6,391 nt of DNA from Spirochaetia bacterium (GCA_029880625.1 JAOUOA010000173.1:1-6391); one strand, 5' to 3'; counted from the first letter of the stretch, positions 1 through 6,229 are shown. The notes: generated by a model not told the origin, from the sequence alone. Numbers and translations are program-made.

Positions 1-875
1 CGCTTTCTCTTGAAGGGATGAAGGTTCTGGATCTGGGCTGCGGAACAGGAAGAGATGTTTATATTGCATCCAAACTCGTAACAGAAAAAGGATCTGCATT
101 CGGCATTGATATGACAGATTCTCAAATTTCTGTAGCTAAAAAACACCTTCCGGGTATGATGAAAAAATTCGGATACCAAGGCCCGAATGCTGACTTTATC
201 CATGATGAAATCGAAGCGATCGACAGGCATTTTCCGGAAAAATCGTTGGATATTATTATATCGAACTGCGTGATCAATCTTCTTCAGGACAAATCCTCTG
301 TTCTAAAAAAAATATATAATATTCTTAAATACGGAGGGGAATTTTATTTTTCAGATATTTATGCCGATCGAAGGCTTCCTGAAGAAGTTCAAAACAATCC
401 TCTTCTTCACGGAGAATGCCTGGGAGGCGCTCTTTATACCAATGATTTCATCCGCATGGCCAGAAATGCAGGTTTTTCAGATCCTCGCGAAATTTCAAGC
501 CATGAAATCAATATCGATAAGCCTGAAATTAAAAATCTGACTGGAAATGCAAAATTTTATTCTATCACCTACAGACTCTGGAAACTGGAAAATCTTGAAG
601 ACCGCTGCGAAGATTACGGCCATATTGCCGTCTACAAAGGAGGACTTGAAGAATCGCCGTTTTCGTTTGCCCTGGATGGCGGCCACATATTTGAAAAAAA
701 CAAACCGGAGCGCGTTTGCGGAAATACAGCCCTGATGGTGAGCAAAACAAGATTTTCGAAGTATTTTCAGATCATCGGCACATTTGATGAACACTTTGGA
801 GATTTTGACTCATGTTCTACTTCTGCCGCATCTGATGAAGGGGGGTCTTCTTCGGTATCAGGATGCGGCTGCTGA
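1..875 (+). CDS. arsM: Arsenite S-adenosylmethyltransferase (ArsM), 5' end cut by window edge
   Basis: This enzyme transfers methyl groups from S-adenosylmethionine to trivalent arsenic in the cytoplasm, giving methylated and partly volatile arsenicals. Numbering from the Met at base 18, the SAM-binding motif LDLGCGTGRD is at 4-13, the acidic GIDMT strand at 29-33, SNCVINL at 82-88, GECLGGALY at 132-140 and CEDYG at 197-201. Cys134 and Cys197 match the two arsenic-binding cysteines known in algal CmArsM and human AS3MT. VCGNT follows at 233-237. The C-terminus is Ser/Gly-rich with Cys266, Cys283 and Cys285, like the Cys-rich tails of other ArsM proteins. The Met at 18 is probably not the start: the frame stays open to the edge (Leu-Ser-Leu-Glu-Gly-Met), and the family has about 50-70 more N-terminal residues, including the YYGCG cysteine, which would lie outside the window. 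No ars regulator or pump gene is visible here. Confidence 0.93.
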   Translation, partial: LSLEGMKVLDLGCGTGRDVYIASKLVTEKGSAFGIDMTDSQISVAKKHLPGMMKKFGYQGPNADFIHDEIEAIDRHFPEKSLDIIISNCVINLLQDKSSVLKKIYNILKYGGEFYFSDIYADRRLPEEVQNNPLLHGECLGGALYTNDFIRMARNAGFSDPREISSHEINIDKPEIKNLTGNAKFYSITYRLWKLENLEDRCEDYGHIAVYKGGLEESPFSFALDGGHIFEKNKPERVCGNTALMVSKTRFSKYFQIIGTFDEHFGDFDSCSTSAASDEGGSSSVSGCGC

Positions 876-903
876 AAAAACTGGCTGGCTTTACAGACTT
901 TTT
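875..903. terminator. Weak bidirectional terminator-like hairpin between convergent genes
   Basis: The 36-bp gap between the arsM stop and the cytochrome stop holds A-tract 875-880, CTG 881-883, CAG 894-896 and T-tract 899-903. These can fold into an A/T-flanked hairpin with a small internal loop, giving a U-run on either strand. The GC core is only 3 bp, so this is a position-supported guess and not a strong terminator. Confidence 0.3.
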
Positions 904-911
904 AAGAAAAC

Positions 912-2408
912 TCAGTAAAGCCTTTCCTCAAGACTTTTCCCTTTCTCTTTTTTGGAAAGTTCTACCAGTTCTTCCATAGAATAAATCTTCTTTTTAGAAG
1001 ATTTTAATTCCAGCTCTTCTTTATAGATAAAACTTGCAAACGGATAATGTTCTGTTGCATTTCTGACCATGTTCTGACCATCTGGAAGATAAGTCTCATT
1101 CACTCCTTTCGCCTGCATCATATATTTTGCATTCTGGCTTCGCATTCTTACATGAATGGCCTGAATGACAATTTTCGCAGATGAGGGATTTTTCCTGACA
1201 GAATCTGGAAGCTTCAGCTCAAGTTCCCAGTTTCGTTTTTCATTCGGCTTCATCCTGTTGTCGTGTATTTTTTCTGCAGGCTTCCCCGTTGAAGGATCGC
1301 CCCAGTCCCATTCCTGACCGATTTTGATTTTTTCAAATGACAGCTCTTTTCCGTCAGACCCAACAATTGACGCTCGAATCTGTATATGGCGCTCCGGATC
1401 GCCGGTCGGCAGCAGGTGTCCTGAATCTCCGTTTTCATATAAAACTGAAAGTTTTACTTTATCCGAACTGACGACAGGCTGTTTTACGTTTATACTAAGC
1501 GAGGTCTTAAACCCTCTTTCTAAAATATGATCGTATCCGCTGTACCATTTCGGGATTCCGCCTCCTACCCAGTGATGCATGTGACCGTCACGTTCCGGCA
1601 CCCTTTCATCAACCAGTGTTGCCTTTCGCTTTTCAACCGGCATGTGACAGTCCACACAGTCTTTCTGAGCGGCAGCAGAATTTTCTTCCATTTCTTCTTT
1701 GGTTTTAAACCAGCATTGAAAATAATCTGTAAGCTGCTCGAAGCCGGGGCTGTGACAGCGAAAACAAATATTTCTCAGCTGCTCGCGGTCTTTCTGGACC
1801 GGATGTGGCGCAAATTCAGTATCATATGCGCCGATCACATAGCTTTTTCCCTGTTCGTCTTTTCGAATGTGGCAGGTCGCGCATGTGATAGACTCTTTTT
1901 GCATCCCGGGATTGAAATCAGGGTTTTTTTCTTTTATAATATGATTGAGTTCATTTCTGTCTTCAATATTAATTTTAGTTTTTTCCTGAATTAAAATCTC
2001 ACGCTGGTTCTGAACCGGGATATGACAGTTCAGGCAAACCCATTTTGGAGAAGTTACCTTTGTCAGTTCTGCCTGAAACTGAATGTCCTGAAGAGCTGTT
2101 GCATGGGTTGCCTGCTTCCATTCATGATAAATTTTTACATGACAGGAACCGCAGTTTTTTGCTGTTACCTCAATGCTTTGTCCTCCCTTGAGTTCCAGCG
2201 GAGGCAGCTGAGGGATGACAGTAATAAATCCCTGTACACCTTTTTTATGAAAATACTCTTCAATGGTATATTCTGTTTTTTTATCGCAACTGACATTGCT
2301 AATTAGTATTAATATGACAATTAAAAGAAAGGACCCTTGAAAAGGACAAAATCGTTTACTTTGGGATACTTCAGAAAAAATATTTTTAAAATATTTATCT
2401 AATTTCAC
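912..2408 (-). CDS. Pentahaem c-type cytochrome lipoprotein (cytochrome c554-like)
   Basis: A 498-aa exported electron-transfer protein. Five CXXCH haem-attachment motifs are visible at residues 86-90 (CGSCH), 125-129 (CLNCH), 176-180 (CATCH), 215-219 (CFRCH) and 251-255 (CVDCH). Histidines in HEWKQATHATA, APHPV and HMHHW could be distal ligands. The first motif followed by IYHEWKQATHA resembles the cytochrome c554 / multihaem family. A hydrophobic stretch near residues 26-38 ends in Asn-Val-Ser-Cys41, a loose lipobox, so the protein is probably lipid-anchored outside the inner membrane. Residues 300-440 form a haem-free, beta-rich domain with GHLLPTGDPER, a motif seen after the haem region of some multihaem cytochromes. 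I chose the GTG at 2408 because AGGTGA lies 4 nt upstream; an in-frame GTG at 2423 would add five residues but has no spaced ribosome site. The gene follows a lipoprotein gene and may share its transcript. Electron donor and acceptor are unknown. Confidence 0.88.
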   Translation of the reverse strand: MKLDKYFKNIFSEVSQSKRFCPFQGSFLLIVILILISNVSCDKKTEYTIEEYFHKKGVQGFITVIPQLPPLELKGGQSIEVTAKNCGSCHVKIYHEWKQATHATALQDIQFQAELTKVTSPKWVCLNCHIPVQNQREILIQEKTKINIEDRNELNHIIKEKNPDFNPGMQKESITCATCHIRKDEQGKSYVIGAYDTEFAPHPVQKDREQLRNICFRCHSPGFEQLTDYFQCWFKTKEEMEENSAAAQKDCVDCHMPVEKRKATLVDERVPERDGHMHHWVGGGIPKWYSGYDHILERGFKTSLSINVKQPVVSSDKVKLSVLYENGDSGHLLPTGDPERHIQIRASIVGSDGKELSFEKIKIGQEWDWGDPSTGKPAEKIHDNRMKPNEKRNWELELKLPDSVRKNPSSAKIVIQAIHVRMRSQNAKYMMQAKGVNETYLPDGQNMVRNATEHYPFASFIYKEELELKSSKKKIYSMEELVELSKKEKGKSLEERLY

Positions 2409-2411
2409 ATT

Positions 2412-2420
2412 CTCACCTTT
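2412..2420 (-). promoter_or_regulatory. Ribosome binding site deciding the cytochrome start
   Basis: Read on the - strand this is AAAGGTGAG. Its AGGTGA core pairs with the 3' part of the anti-Shine-Dalgarno sequence and sits 4 nt before the GTG at 2408. It lies inside the coding frame of the longer GTG start at 2423, which is why the shorter form is preferred. Confidence 0.55.
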
Positions 2421-2487
2421 CACCTTCTAAATGCAATCACGAGGATACAGACTGGCTGCAAACTCTCAGATAAAACTTCTAACAATT

Positions 2488-2534
2488 TTCATAAACAGAC
2501 CGACAGAAACAATCTCCGTCTGTCTGTTTATGAA
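2488..2534. terminator. 13-bp perfect stem-loop between lipoprotein and cytochrome genes
   Basis: Arms 2488-2500 (TTCATAAACAGAC) and 2522-2534 (GTCTGTTTATGAA) pair perfectly over 13 bp. A C/T mismatch and three more pairs (2502-2504 with 2518-2520) leave a loop of 13 nt. It begins 18 nt after the lipoprotein stop on the - strand. The - strand sequence after the stem is AATTGTTAG, without a proper U-run, so it may be a partial terminator, an RNA 3'-end stabiliser that separates expression of the two genes, or a protein site. On the + strand a T-rich stretch follows about 7 nt later. Confidence 0.5.
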
Positions 2535-2552
2535 CCTGATTTTATTTGTTTA

Positions 2553-3473
2553 TTATTTTAGCAGATAACCTGCTTCCTTTCCTCTGTTTTCCGGTTTCCA
2601 GTAAGGGAAAAATTTGGAAAGACGGAGCTTCCAGTTTGCAGCTCCATGCCATGCAACCATGGTATGAGGAAACGCTTCTTCAAAAACGAAAACATCTGTT
2701 TTATCCCCATGAACCACTTCGGATTTGATGACTTTTTTTCCATCAACCTCGCCCGGAGTGTTTGTAACCTTGATTTCTACAATATGCGGAACGCCTCTTT
2801 TTACTGCATCAGTCTGATCTGCAATATGGGGCTTCGGCTGCTTGATATCAATGGGACGATTCGCAATGATAGGCTGCACTGCTTTTGCAGTATAAGAATT
2901 TTCCTTCAAGCGAAAGCGTAGGTACATGGGAAGCGCATCCATAAATGTATCGAATTCTGTAACAGGCTTTTTAATATCGATCAATCCGTGATTATCCCAG
3001 TAGGAATGCCATACGAAATGTCCGTTTTTACCTTCTTTATCGTATCGCAAGAAATTGTTACCGCATCCATCCTGACTTCCCATTGTATATTTGATTACTT
3101 CCCCGGTTTTAACATGAAAGAAGAAATCTGCTTTAAACGAATATGGATACGTTCCGGTCATAAACTGCTTGAAAATTGAAAACTTTAGAACAGTTGAATC
3201 CATTGTATCGGCATTGCCTTTCACATTATGTTTGCTATTCCATGGTTCTTTTACTGCAAGCATAATGTTTCCGTCTGATTTTCGTGGTTTTCCATACCAT
3301 GGAAGATCGCTTAAATGATAAACCTGATATTCAGCATTTCCTTTATTCCAGTGATCGTTCCCGAGGTATTCTGCTGCACCTGGTATAGGTTCTTTGCTAA
3401 AAGAGCCCTGATCGCACCCTGCAGCAAACAGAAAAATAAAAGCCCCGGTTACTGCGAAAATATTTTTTTTCAT
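2553..3473 (-). CDS. Lipoprotein of a family often labelled 'septum formation inhibitor Maf'
   Basis: A 306-aa protein of unknown function. The signal peptide is residues 1-19 and ends Phe-Ala-Ala-Gly-Cys20, a good lipobox, so it is lipid-anchored outside the cytoplasm. Landmarks are HWNKGNAEYQVYHL (41-54), WYGKPRKSDGNIMLAVKEPW (59-78), VLKFSIFKQFMTGTYPYS (95-112) and QDGCGNNF (134-141). From memory, these match the order of conserved blocks in database proteins called 'septum formation inhibitor Maf' (pattern G-AE-x-YxL, YGxxR, L-V-E, K-F-TG-YPYS, then a Cys-Gly). That name looks like an error: true Maf is a cytoplasmic nucleotide pyrophosphatase with no signal peptide. The start at 3473 is set by AAAGGAGG 7 nt upstream; an in-frame ATG at 3497 would add eight residues and spoil the signal peptide. 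The cytochrome gene lies downstream on the same strand, 144 bp away. Confidence 0.82.
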   Translation of the reverse strand: MKKNIFAVTGAFIFLFAAGCDQGSFSKEPIPGAAEYLGNDHWNKGNAEYQVYHLSDLPWYGKPRKSDGNIMLAVKEPWNSKHNVKGNADTMDSTVLKFSIFKQFMTGTYPYSFKADFFFHVKTGEVIKYTMGSQDGCGNNFLRYDKEGKNGHFVWHSYWDNHGLIDIKKPVTEFDTFMDALPMYLRFRLKENSYTAKAVQPIIANRPIDIKQPKPHIADQTDAVKRGVPHIVEIKVTNTPGEVDGKKVIKSEVVHGDKTDVFVFEEAFPHTMVAWHGAANWKLRLSKFFPYWKPENRGKEAGYLLK

Positions 3474-3480
3474 AAAACTT

Positions 3481-3488
3481 CCTCCTTT
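3481..3488 (-). promoter_or_regulatory. Strong ribosome binding site
   Basis: Read on the - strand this is AAAGGAGG, near-consensus, 7 nt before the ATG at 3473. It rules out the longer start at 3497, for which the site would be inside the coding sequence. Confidence 0.8.
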
Positions 3489-3501
3489 ATGAAGCATTTC
3501 T

Positions 3502-3531
3502 ATTTACTCAGTCAGTTGAAAAGAATGTCAA
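3502..3531 (-). promoter_or_regulatory. Putative sigma70-type promoter for the 306-aa lipoprotein gene
   Basis: On the - strand a perfect TTGACA (3526-3531) is followed by an 18-nt spacer and GTAAAT (3502-3507). A TG one base before that hexamer gives an extended -10 look. The -10 match is poor (3 of 6), so the -35 carries the call. It predicts a start near 3495 and a leader of about 20 nt holding the ribosome site. Confidence 0.5.
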
Positions 3532-3823
3532 TAAATTTTTTCGAAAAAGACTCAATTCGTTTATAATTATTATTTTTGTTATATTAGAATATTATAAATA
3601 TCTAATATTCTTGTATCAAAGAAGGTCTGAGGATATTTTTTGATTAAATAATTACAGATTTTTCCAGACTTTGCAAACTGTTTCTAAGAATATGCGAAAT
3701 CTCAAACAGAATAATTCCTCAGGGCAGACACAACTCGACAGGTTTGTTAATTGCTACTTTTTCAATAGGAATACTGGATTACTGCTGTAAACAAACTGGG
3801 TTTAATATTATTCTTGCCTTCAG
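3532..3823. other. AT-rich intergenic stretch without a gene
   Basis: Apart from the promoter just to its left, this gap between the 259-aa lipoprotein stop and the 306-aa lipoprotein start shows no supportable gene on either strand and no RNA gene I can recognise. It contains the inverted repeat at 3581-3608 and a loose pair of GTTTGTT (3742-3748) and AACAAAC (3790-3796) downstream of the lipoprotein operon. No classic terminator with a U-run is visible after that operon. Confidence 0.6.
3581..3608. repeat. 8-bp inverted repeat in AT-rich DNA
   Basis: ATATTAGA (3581-3588) and TCTAATAT (3601-3608) are exact inverted copies with a 12-nt A/T spacer. The repeat lies about 50 bp upstream of the TTGACA box of the 306-aa lipoprotein gene. 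It could be an operator or a promoter-upstream element, but such repeats arise easily by chance in AT-rich DNA. Confidence 0.35.
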
Positions 3824-4603
3824 TTATTTTAAAGTAAAAACCCGAACTCCCTGATTGTAGTATTGGAGAGAATCTCCTGAAAGAGGTTTGCAAATCACCC
3901 TGGTATGAAACGCTTTTTCCACACGAATCCTGTGGGTTCCGTTCGAAAACGTCGTTACTGTCATTCCGGGTCGCAGAAGACCCGCTTTTGAAGGGACTAC
4001 AATAATTTCGTCCTTTTTTGTTTGAAAAACAACACCGGCCGCTTTACTGGAAATAAGAGAAGTTTTCGGAGAATTTTTTCCTGAATCAAGATAGAACCCA
4101 TCTGCTTTTAAATGCTTCATCAGATGATAAATGAAATCCCTGTTCAGATCAACATGATTTTTTGCAAATGGCATTCCAATTACAGAGAACAACCCGTAAT
4201 ACGCTTTGCTGCTGACTTCATAATTGAACTGCCCTTCCCGCTTTCCATTTTTATAAATTACTTCATAAACGCTCAGCTCTTTGTTTAAAAAAGGCGCAAG
4301 TCCCATTGTAAAAATGGGAATCAAAAGACTCGTTCCTCCGAGATCCTGTTTCGTTTCAATAATTTTTATGTACCGATCTCCTTTAATATGTTCTTCGACA
4401 ACTTCCGCACCGGATTCACTGAGAGCTTTTACGATTTCATAACGGGAAAGTTTTTTTGTTCCGGGCCTGAGAATCAGCTTCATATGCGTAAGGACTGGAG
4501 TTTCACCGCGTTCATTTTTAACTTCAAAACTGGAAATAAAATCTCTTGAATAGGTTTTGCATCCAAACATAACAAAGATTAACAGAAGAAAAACGTATTT
4601 CAT
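3824..4603 (-). CDS. Lipoprotein of unknown function, last gene of four-gene operon
   Basis: A 259-aa protein I cannot assign to a named family. The signal peptide is very short: hydrophobic residues 4-13 end Met-Phe-Gly-Cys15, a loose lipobox. Next comes a polar region (residues 40-90), with an alternating segment ending near IIETK. A second hydrophobic segment, LLIPIFTMGLAPF (93-105), precedes a beta-like stretch with YKNGKREGQFNYEV, then LFSVIGMPF (138-146) and a helix near 153-166. The C-terminal 70 residues look like a separate small beta domain containing LLRPGMTV. The order of these elements mirrors the gene just upstream, so the two may be distant paralogues. Its ATG overlaps that gene's stop as ATGA (4600-4603), implying coupled translation; AGAAAGGA about 9 nt upstream is an additional ribosome site. 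No catalytic motif is visible. Confidence 0.75.
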   Translation of the reverse strand: MKYVFLLLIFVMFGCKTYSRDFISSFEVKNERGETPVLTHMKLILRPGTKKLSRYEIVKALSESGAEVVEEHIKGDRYIKIIETKQDLGGTSLLIPIFTMGLAPFLNKELSVYEVIYKNGKREGQFNYEVSSKAYYGLFSVIGMPFAKNHVDLNRDFIYHLMKHLKADGFYLDSGKNSPKTSLISSKAAGVVFQTKKDEIIVVPSKAGLLRPGMTVTTFSNGTHRIRVEKAFHTRVICKPLSGDSLQYYNQGVRVFTLK

Positions 4604-5217
4604 ATTATTTTATCCTTTCTGGCTTCAACAAGAATATCATGGACCATTCTCAGGATTATTTTTTCCGTCAGATTATCACCAAGCGAATAACTTGGAAATG
4701 CAAAAATAAAAAGAAGCTGACTTAAAGTGGTATAACGAAAAGACTCATAGTAGCTCCCCAGAAACTGATTTCCCCTGGAAAAGACCGCTCTCATTCGGAT
4801 TTTTCTGGATGTAAAACCGGGCACTATGGTCAAAGTAATCATATTCAGCGCGATAAAGGGATACTCGTAGGCAGCAGGAGGCGAACTGTCTCCGTAAATA
4901 TCAAAAGATACATGCACTTTATTCGTTTCAATTTTGGCTCCGGTAAGAAGACCGTCTGCATCAATGCCTGCTTTGAGAAATGCAGTCAAAATTCCTTTAT
5001 GGATCCCTCGATTCGAAAGTCCTCCTTTATAGGTATCCCTGTGAGGGGTTGCCATCCAGCTGAATGTAGCTTTATCTGATGCTGAAGGGCCTTCAGGGAA
5101 TTTTTTGGAACTCATTGTGTTTCGAATAACAATGCAGGACGGCAGGTTCAGTAAAAACAGCAAAATAATCAGATGCAGGAGTCTCTTTCGTATGTTAAAA
5201 ATATTTTTACTTTTCAT
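4600..5217 (-). CDS. Lipoprotein of unknown function, third gene of operon
   Basis: A 205-aa protein with a basic n-region (Lys2 to Arg12), a hydrophobic core 13-25 and the lipobox Leu-Pro-Ser-Cys28. It should be lipid-anchored in the envelope. After a polar linker comes a possible helix (73-84), then beta-like segments. The hydrophobic strand ITLTIVPGF (127-135) is followed by a charged strand, GSYYESFRY (154-162), hydrophobic LLFIFAFPSYS (168-178) and a terminal helix (183-201). This resembles the arrangement in the downstream gene. The internal hydrophobic segments are short and broken by Pro and Gly, so they are more likely buried strands than membrane spans. The ribosome site is poor (GGTTTTAG region), and 54 bp separate it from the gene upstream. 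Translation may therefore be weak, or a promoter may lie in that gap. Function unknown. Confidence 0.74.
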   Translation of the reverse strand: MKSKNIFNIRKRLLHLIILLFLLNLPSCIVIRNTMSSKKFPEGPSASDKATFSWMATPHRDTYKGGLSNRGIHKGILTAFLKAGIDADGLLTGAKIETNKVHVSFDIYGDSSPPAAYEYPFIALNMITLTIVPGFTSRKIRMRAVFSRGNQFLGSYYESFRYTTLSQLLFIFAFPSYSLGDNLTEKIILRMVHDILVEARKDKII

Positions 5218-5271
5218 AATCTAAAACCGTTATGATATGCTATAAAGCTTATTCCAATGTTCTGGAAATCC

Positions 5272-5922
5272 TTATTTTTTCTGTTTTGCAATTCGCTCAT
5301 CTGTTTTGGGCACATAGGGTGATCCGACAGGTTTTAATACAAATTTCTGATCTCCTTTTAGCTCCTGAAGATGCGCCTTCAAAGGACAGTTCTGATCGAT
5401 CGAAATATTATTATAATTTAGATAGTAGATCTTACCCGGTTCTGATTCAAACTTAACGAATTCTGTACATCCTCTTTCATGATACTGCTGATAGGTTTCT
5501 GTTGTTGTATATGAATTCCCCTGGCTGTCTCTTTTTGTAACGGTCCGGGTTTCTGTTGTATACCAGTAAAAAGCAAGACGCATTGAGATCCGCGTCGGCA
5601 TTCCGGCACGAATCGTAAACGCCTGAATGGCAATTTCCGGATATTCCCGTCCCGGCAGATTTAATTTTGCATGGGGATAGTTTACAAGAATCTGCCATTT
5701 GGGCTTATTTTCCCTGGTGATTTCTCCTTCCTGAATGCTGGCAGAAATCACATTTCCCCATGCAATCGGCAGCGTTTCTGCATAATTAAAATGCAGTTTA
5801 ACAATCGCCATGGGTTCGCCAGGCAGAGGAGGCTGGTACTGACTTACTGTCCGGCAGGAAGCGCCTGATAAAATAGAACTGGATAAAATAAAAAAAAGAA
5901 TCAGATATCTCAGAATTTTCAT
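5272..5922 (-). CDS. Lipoprotein of unknown function with beta-hairpin insertion, second gene of operon
   Basis: A 216-aa protein. The signal peptide (1-22) ends Gly-Ala-Ser-Cys23, a clear lipobox. A Pro-rich linker (QPPLPGEP, 30-37) leads to a beta-rich body. AIVKLHFNY (39-47), then IQAFTIRAGMPTRISMRLAFYW (99-120) and EFVKFESEPGKIYYLNYN (154-171) are in the style of exported proteins that end a strand with 'PGK-Y-L'. Residues 121-147 form a Thr-rich hairpin (YTTETRTVT, turn at DSQGN, YTTTETYQQ) whose two arms are encoded by near-identical DNA. Cys152 and Cys179 could form a disulphide. The C-terminus is basic (IAKQKK). The ATG overlaps the upstream stop as ATGA (5919-5922). The ribosome site is only purine-rich (AAGAGAAAAGAG), so initiation probably depends on coupling to the Cys-rich gene. 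Function unknown. Confidence 0.76.
   Translation of the reverse strand: MKILRYLILFFILSSSILSGASCRTVSQYQPPLPGEPMAIVKLHFNYAETLPIAWGNVISASIQEGEITRENKPKWQILVNYPHAKLNLPGREYPEIAIQAFTIRAGMPTRISMRLAFYWYTTETRTVTKRDSQGNSYTTTETYQQYHERGCTEFVKFESEPGKIYYLNYNNISIDQNCPLKAHLQELKGDQKFVLKPVGSPYVPKTDERIAKQKK
5494..5561. repeat. Short direct repeat inside the 216-aa lipoprotein gene
   Basis: GGTTTCTGTTGTTGTAT (5494-5510) and GGTTTCTGTTGTAT (5548-5561) are identical apart from one extra TTG. On the coding strand they encode YTTTET and YTTET, the two arms of the Thr-rich hairpin. This looks like a small internal duplication. Confidence 0.7.
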
Positions 5923-6149
5923 CTCTTTTCTCTTTCTATAAGTTTAGGATGCTTTACTTCACATGCAGTTAAGCATTGATCCAGTTTAATTTTACAATCA
6001 TCAATTGCTTCTGCTGTTCCAGCAGCTGTAATGCATGAATTATATACTTTAACACATTCATCCGTACAGATGTAGTGTTCATCATTCCTGACCATCCTGG
6101 GACCGCATGAAATCAGGAAGACCAAAAAAAGAAGAAAAGTTTTTCCCAT
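5919..6149 (-). CDS. Small Cys-rich lipoprotein with mirror-symmetric cysteine pattern, first gene of operon
   Basis: A 76-aa protein. The signal peptide (1-14) ends Leu-Ile-Ser-Cys15, a lipobox, so the mature protein is about 62 residues and lipid-anchored. Its other six cysteines are at 28, 32, 39, 52, 59 and 63, with spacings 3, 6, 12, 6 and 3, a pattern that reads the same in both directions. Predicted helices on each side of a Gly/Ala turn (TAAGTAEA, 41-48) would make an antiparallel helical hairpin, in which pairs 28-63, 32-59 and 39-52 could form three stacked disulphides or hold a metal. That fold is inference from spacing. No CXXCH or CXXC motif is present. The start is well supported: AAGGAG sits 7 nt before the ATG and a good promoter lies upstream. 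The stop overlaps the next gene's ATG. I do not recognise the family. Confidence 0.8.
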   Translation of the reverse strand: MGKTFLLFLVFLISCGPRMVRNDEHYICTDECVKVYNSCITAAGTAEAIDDCKIKLDQCLTACEVKHPKLIEREKR

Positions 6150-6192
6150 TCAGTGACTCCTTATTTTTTATGCTAGCTTTATGTTTTAATTT

Positions 6193-6221
6193 ATAATAAA
6201 TTAAGCCTTATTTTCTGTAAA
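6193..6221 (-). promoter_or_regulatory. Sigma70-type promoter for the lipoprotein operon
   Basis: Read on the - strand: TTTACA (6216-6221, 5 of 6 to consensus), a 17-nt spacer, and TATTAT (6193-6198, 5 of 6). The predicted transcript starts near 6186, giving a leader of about 37 nt that holds the AAGGAG site of the Cys-rich gene. This is the best promoter in the window. Confidence 0.65.
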
Positions 6222-6229
6222 TCACAAAC

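Noticed and set aside
495..794. 99-codon open frame on the - strand
   Set aside because: Antisense to conserved arsM sequence; a shadow of the coding frame.
1527..1994. 155-codon open frame on the + strand
   Set aside because: It lies wholly antisense to the cytochrome gene, whose five haem motifs prove the - strand reading. The predicted protein is a hydrophobic, Phe-rich shadow with no motif and no ribosome site.
2022..2306. 94-codon open frame on the + strand
   Set aside because: Antisense to the N-terminal half of the cytochrome gene, including two haem motifs and the signal region; it has no independent support.
2409..2487. Separate promoter for the cytochrome gene
   Set aside because: Candidate TTGTTA and TTTGCA boxes have no acceptable -10 hexamer at 16-18 nt.
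3315..3566. 83-codon open frame on the + strand
   Set aside because: Mostly antisense to the 306-aa lipoprotein gene and its ribosome site and promoter; low-complexity product.
3742..3796. GTTTGTT / AACAAAC as a terminator for the lipoprotein operon
   Set aside because: The 7-bp arms are 41 nt apart, A/T-rich, and no U-run follows on the - strand.
5218..5271. Promoter for the 205-aa lipoprotein gene (TTGGAA, 17 nt, CATAAC)
   Set aside because: Each hexamer matches consensus at only 4 of 6 positions; in AT-rich DNA this is expected by chance. Read-through from the upstream gene is a simpler view.
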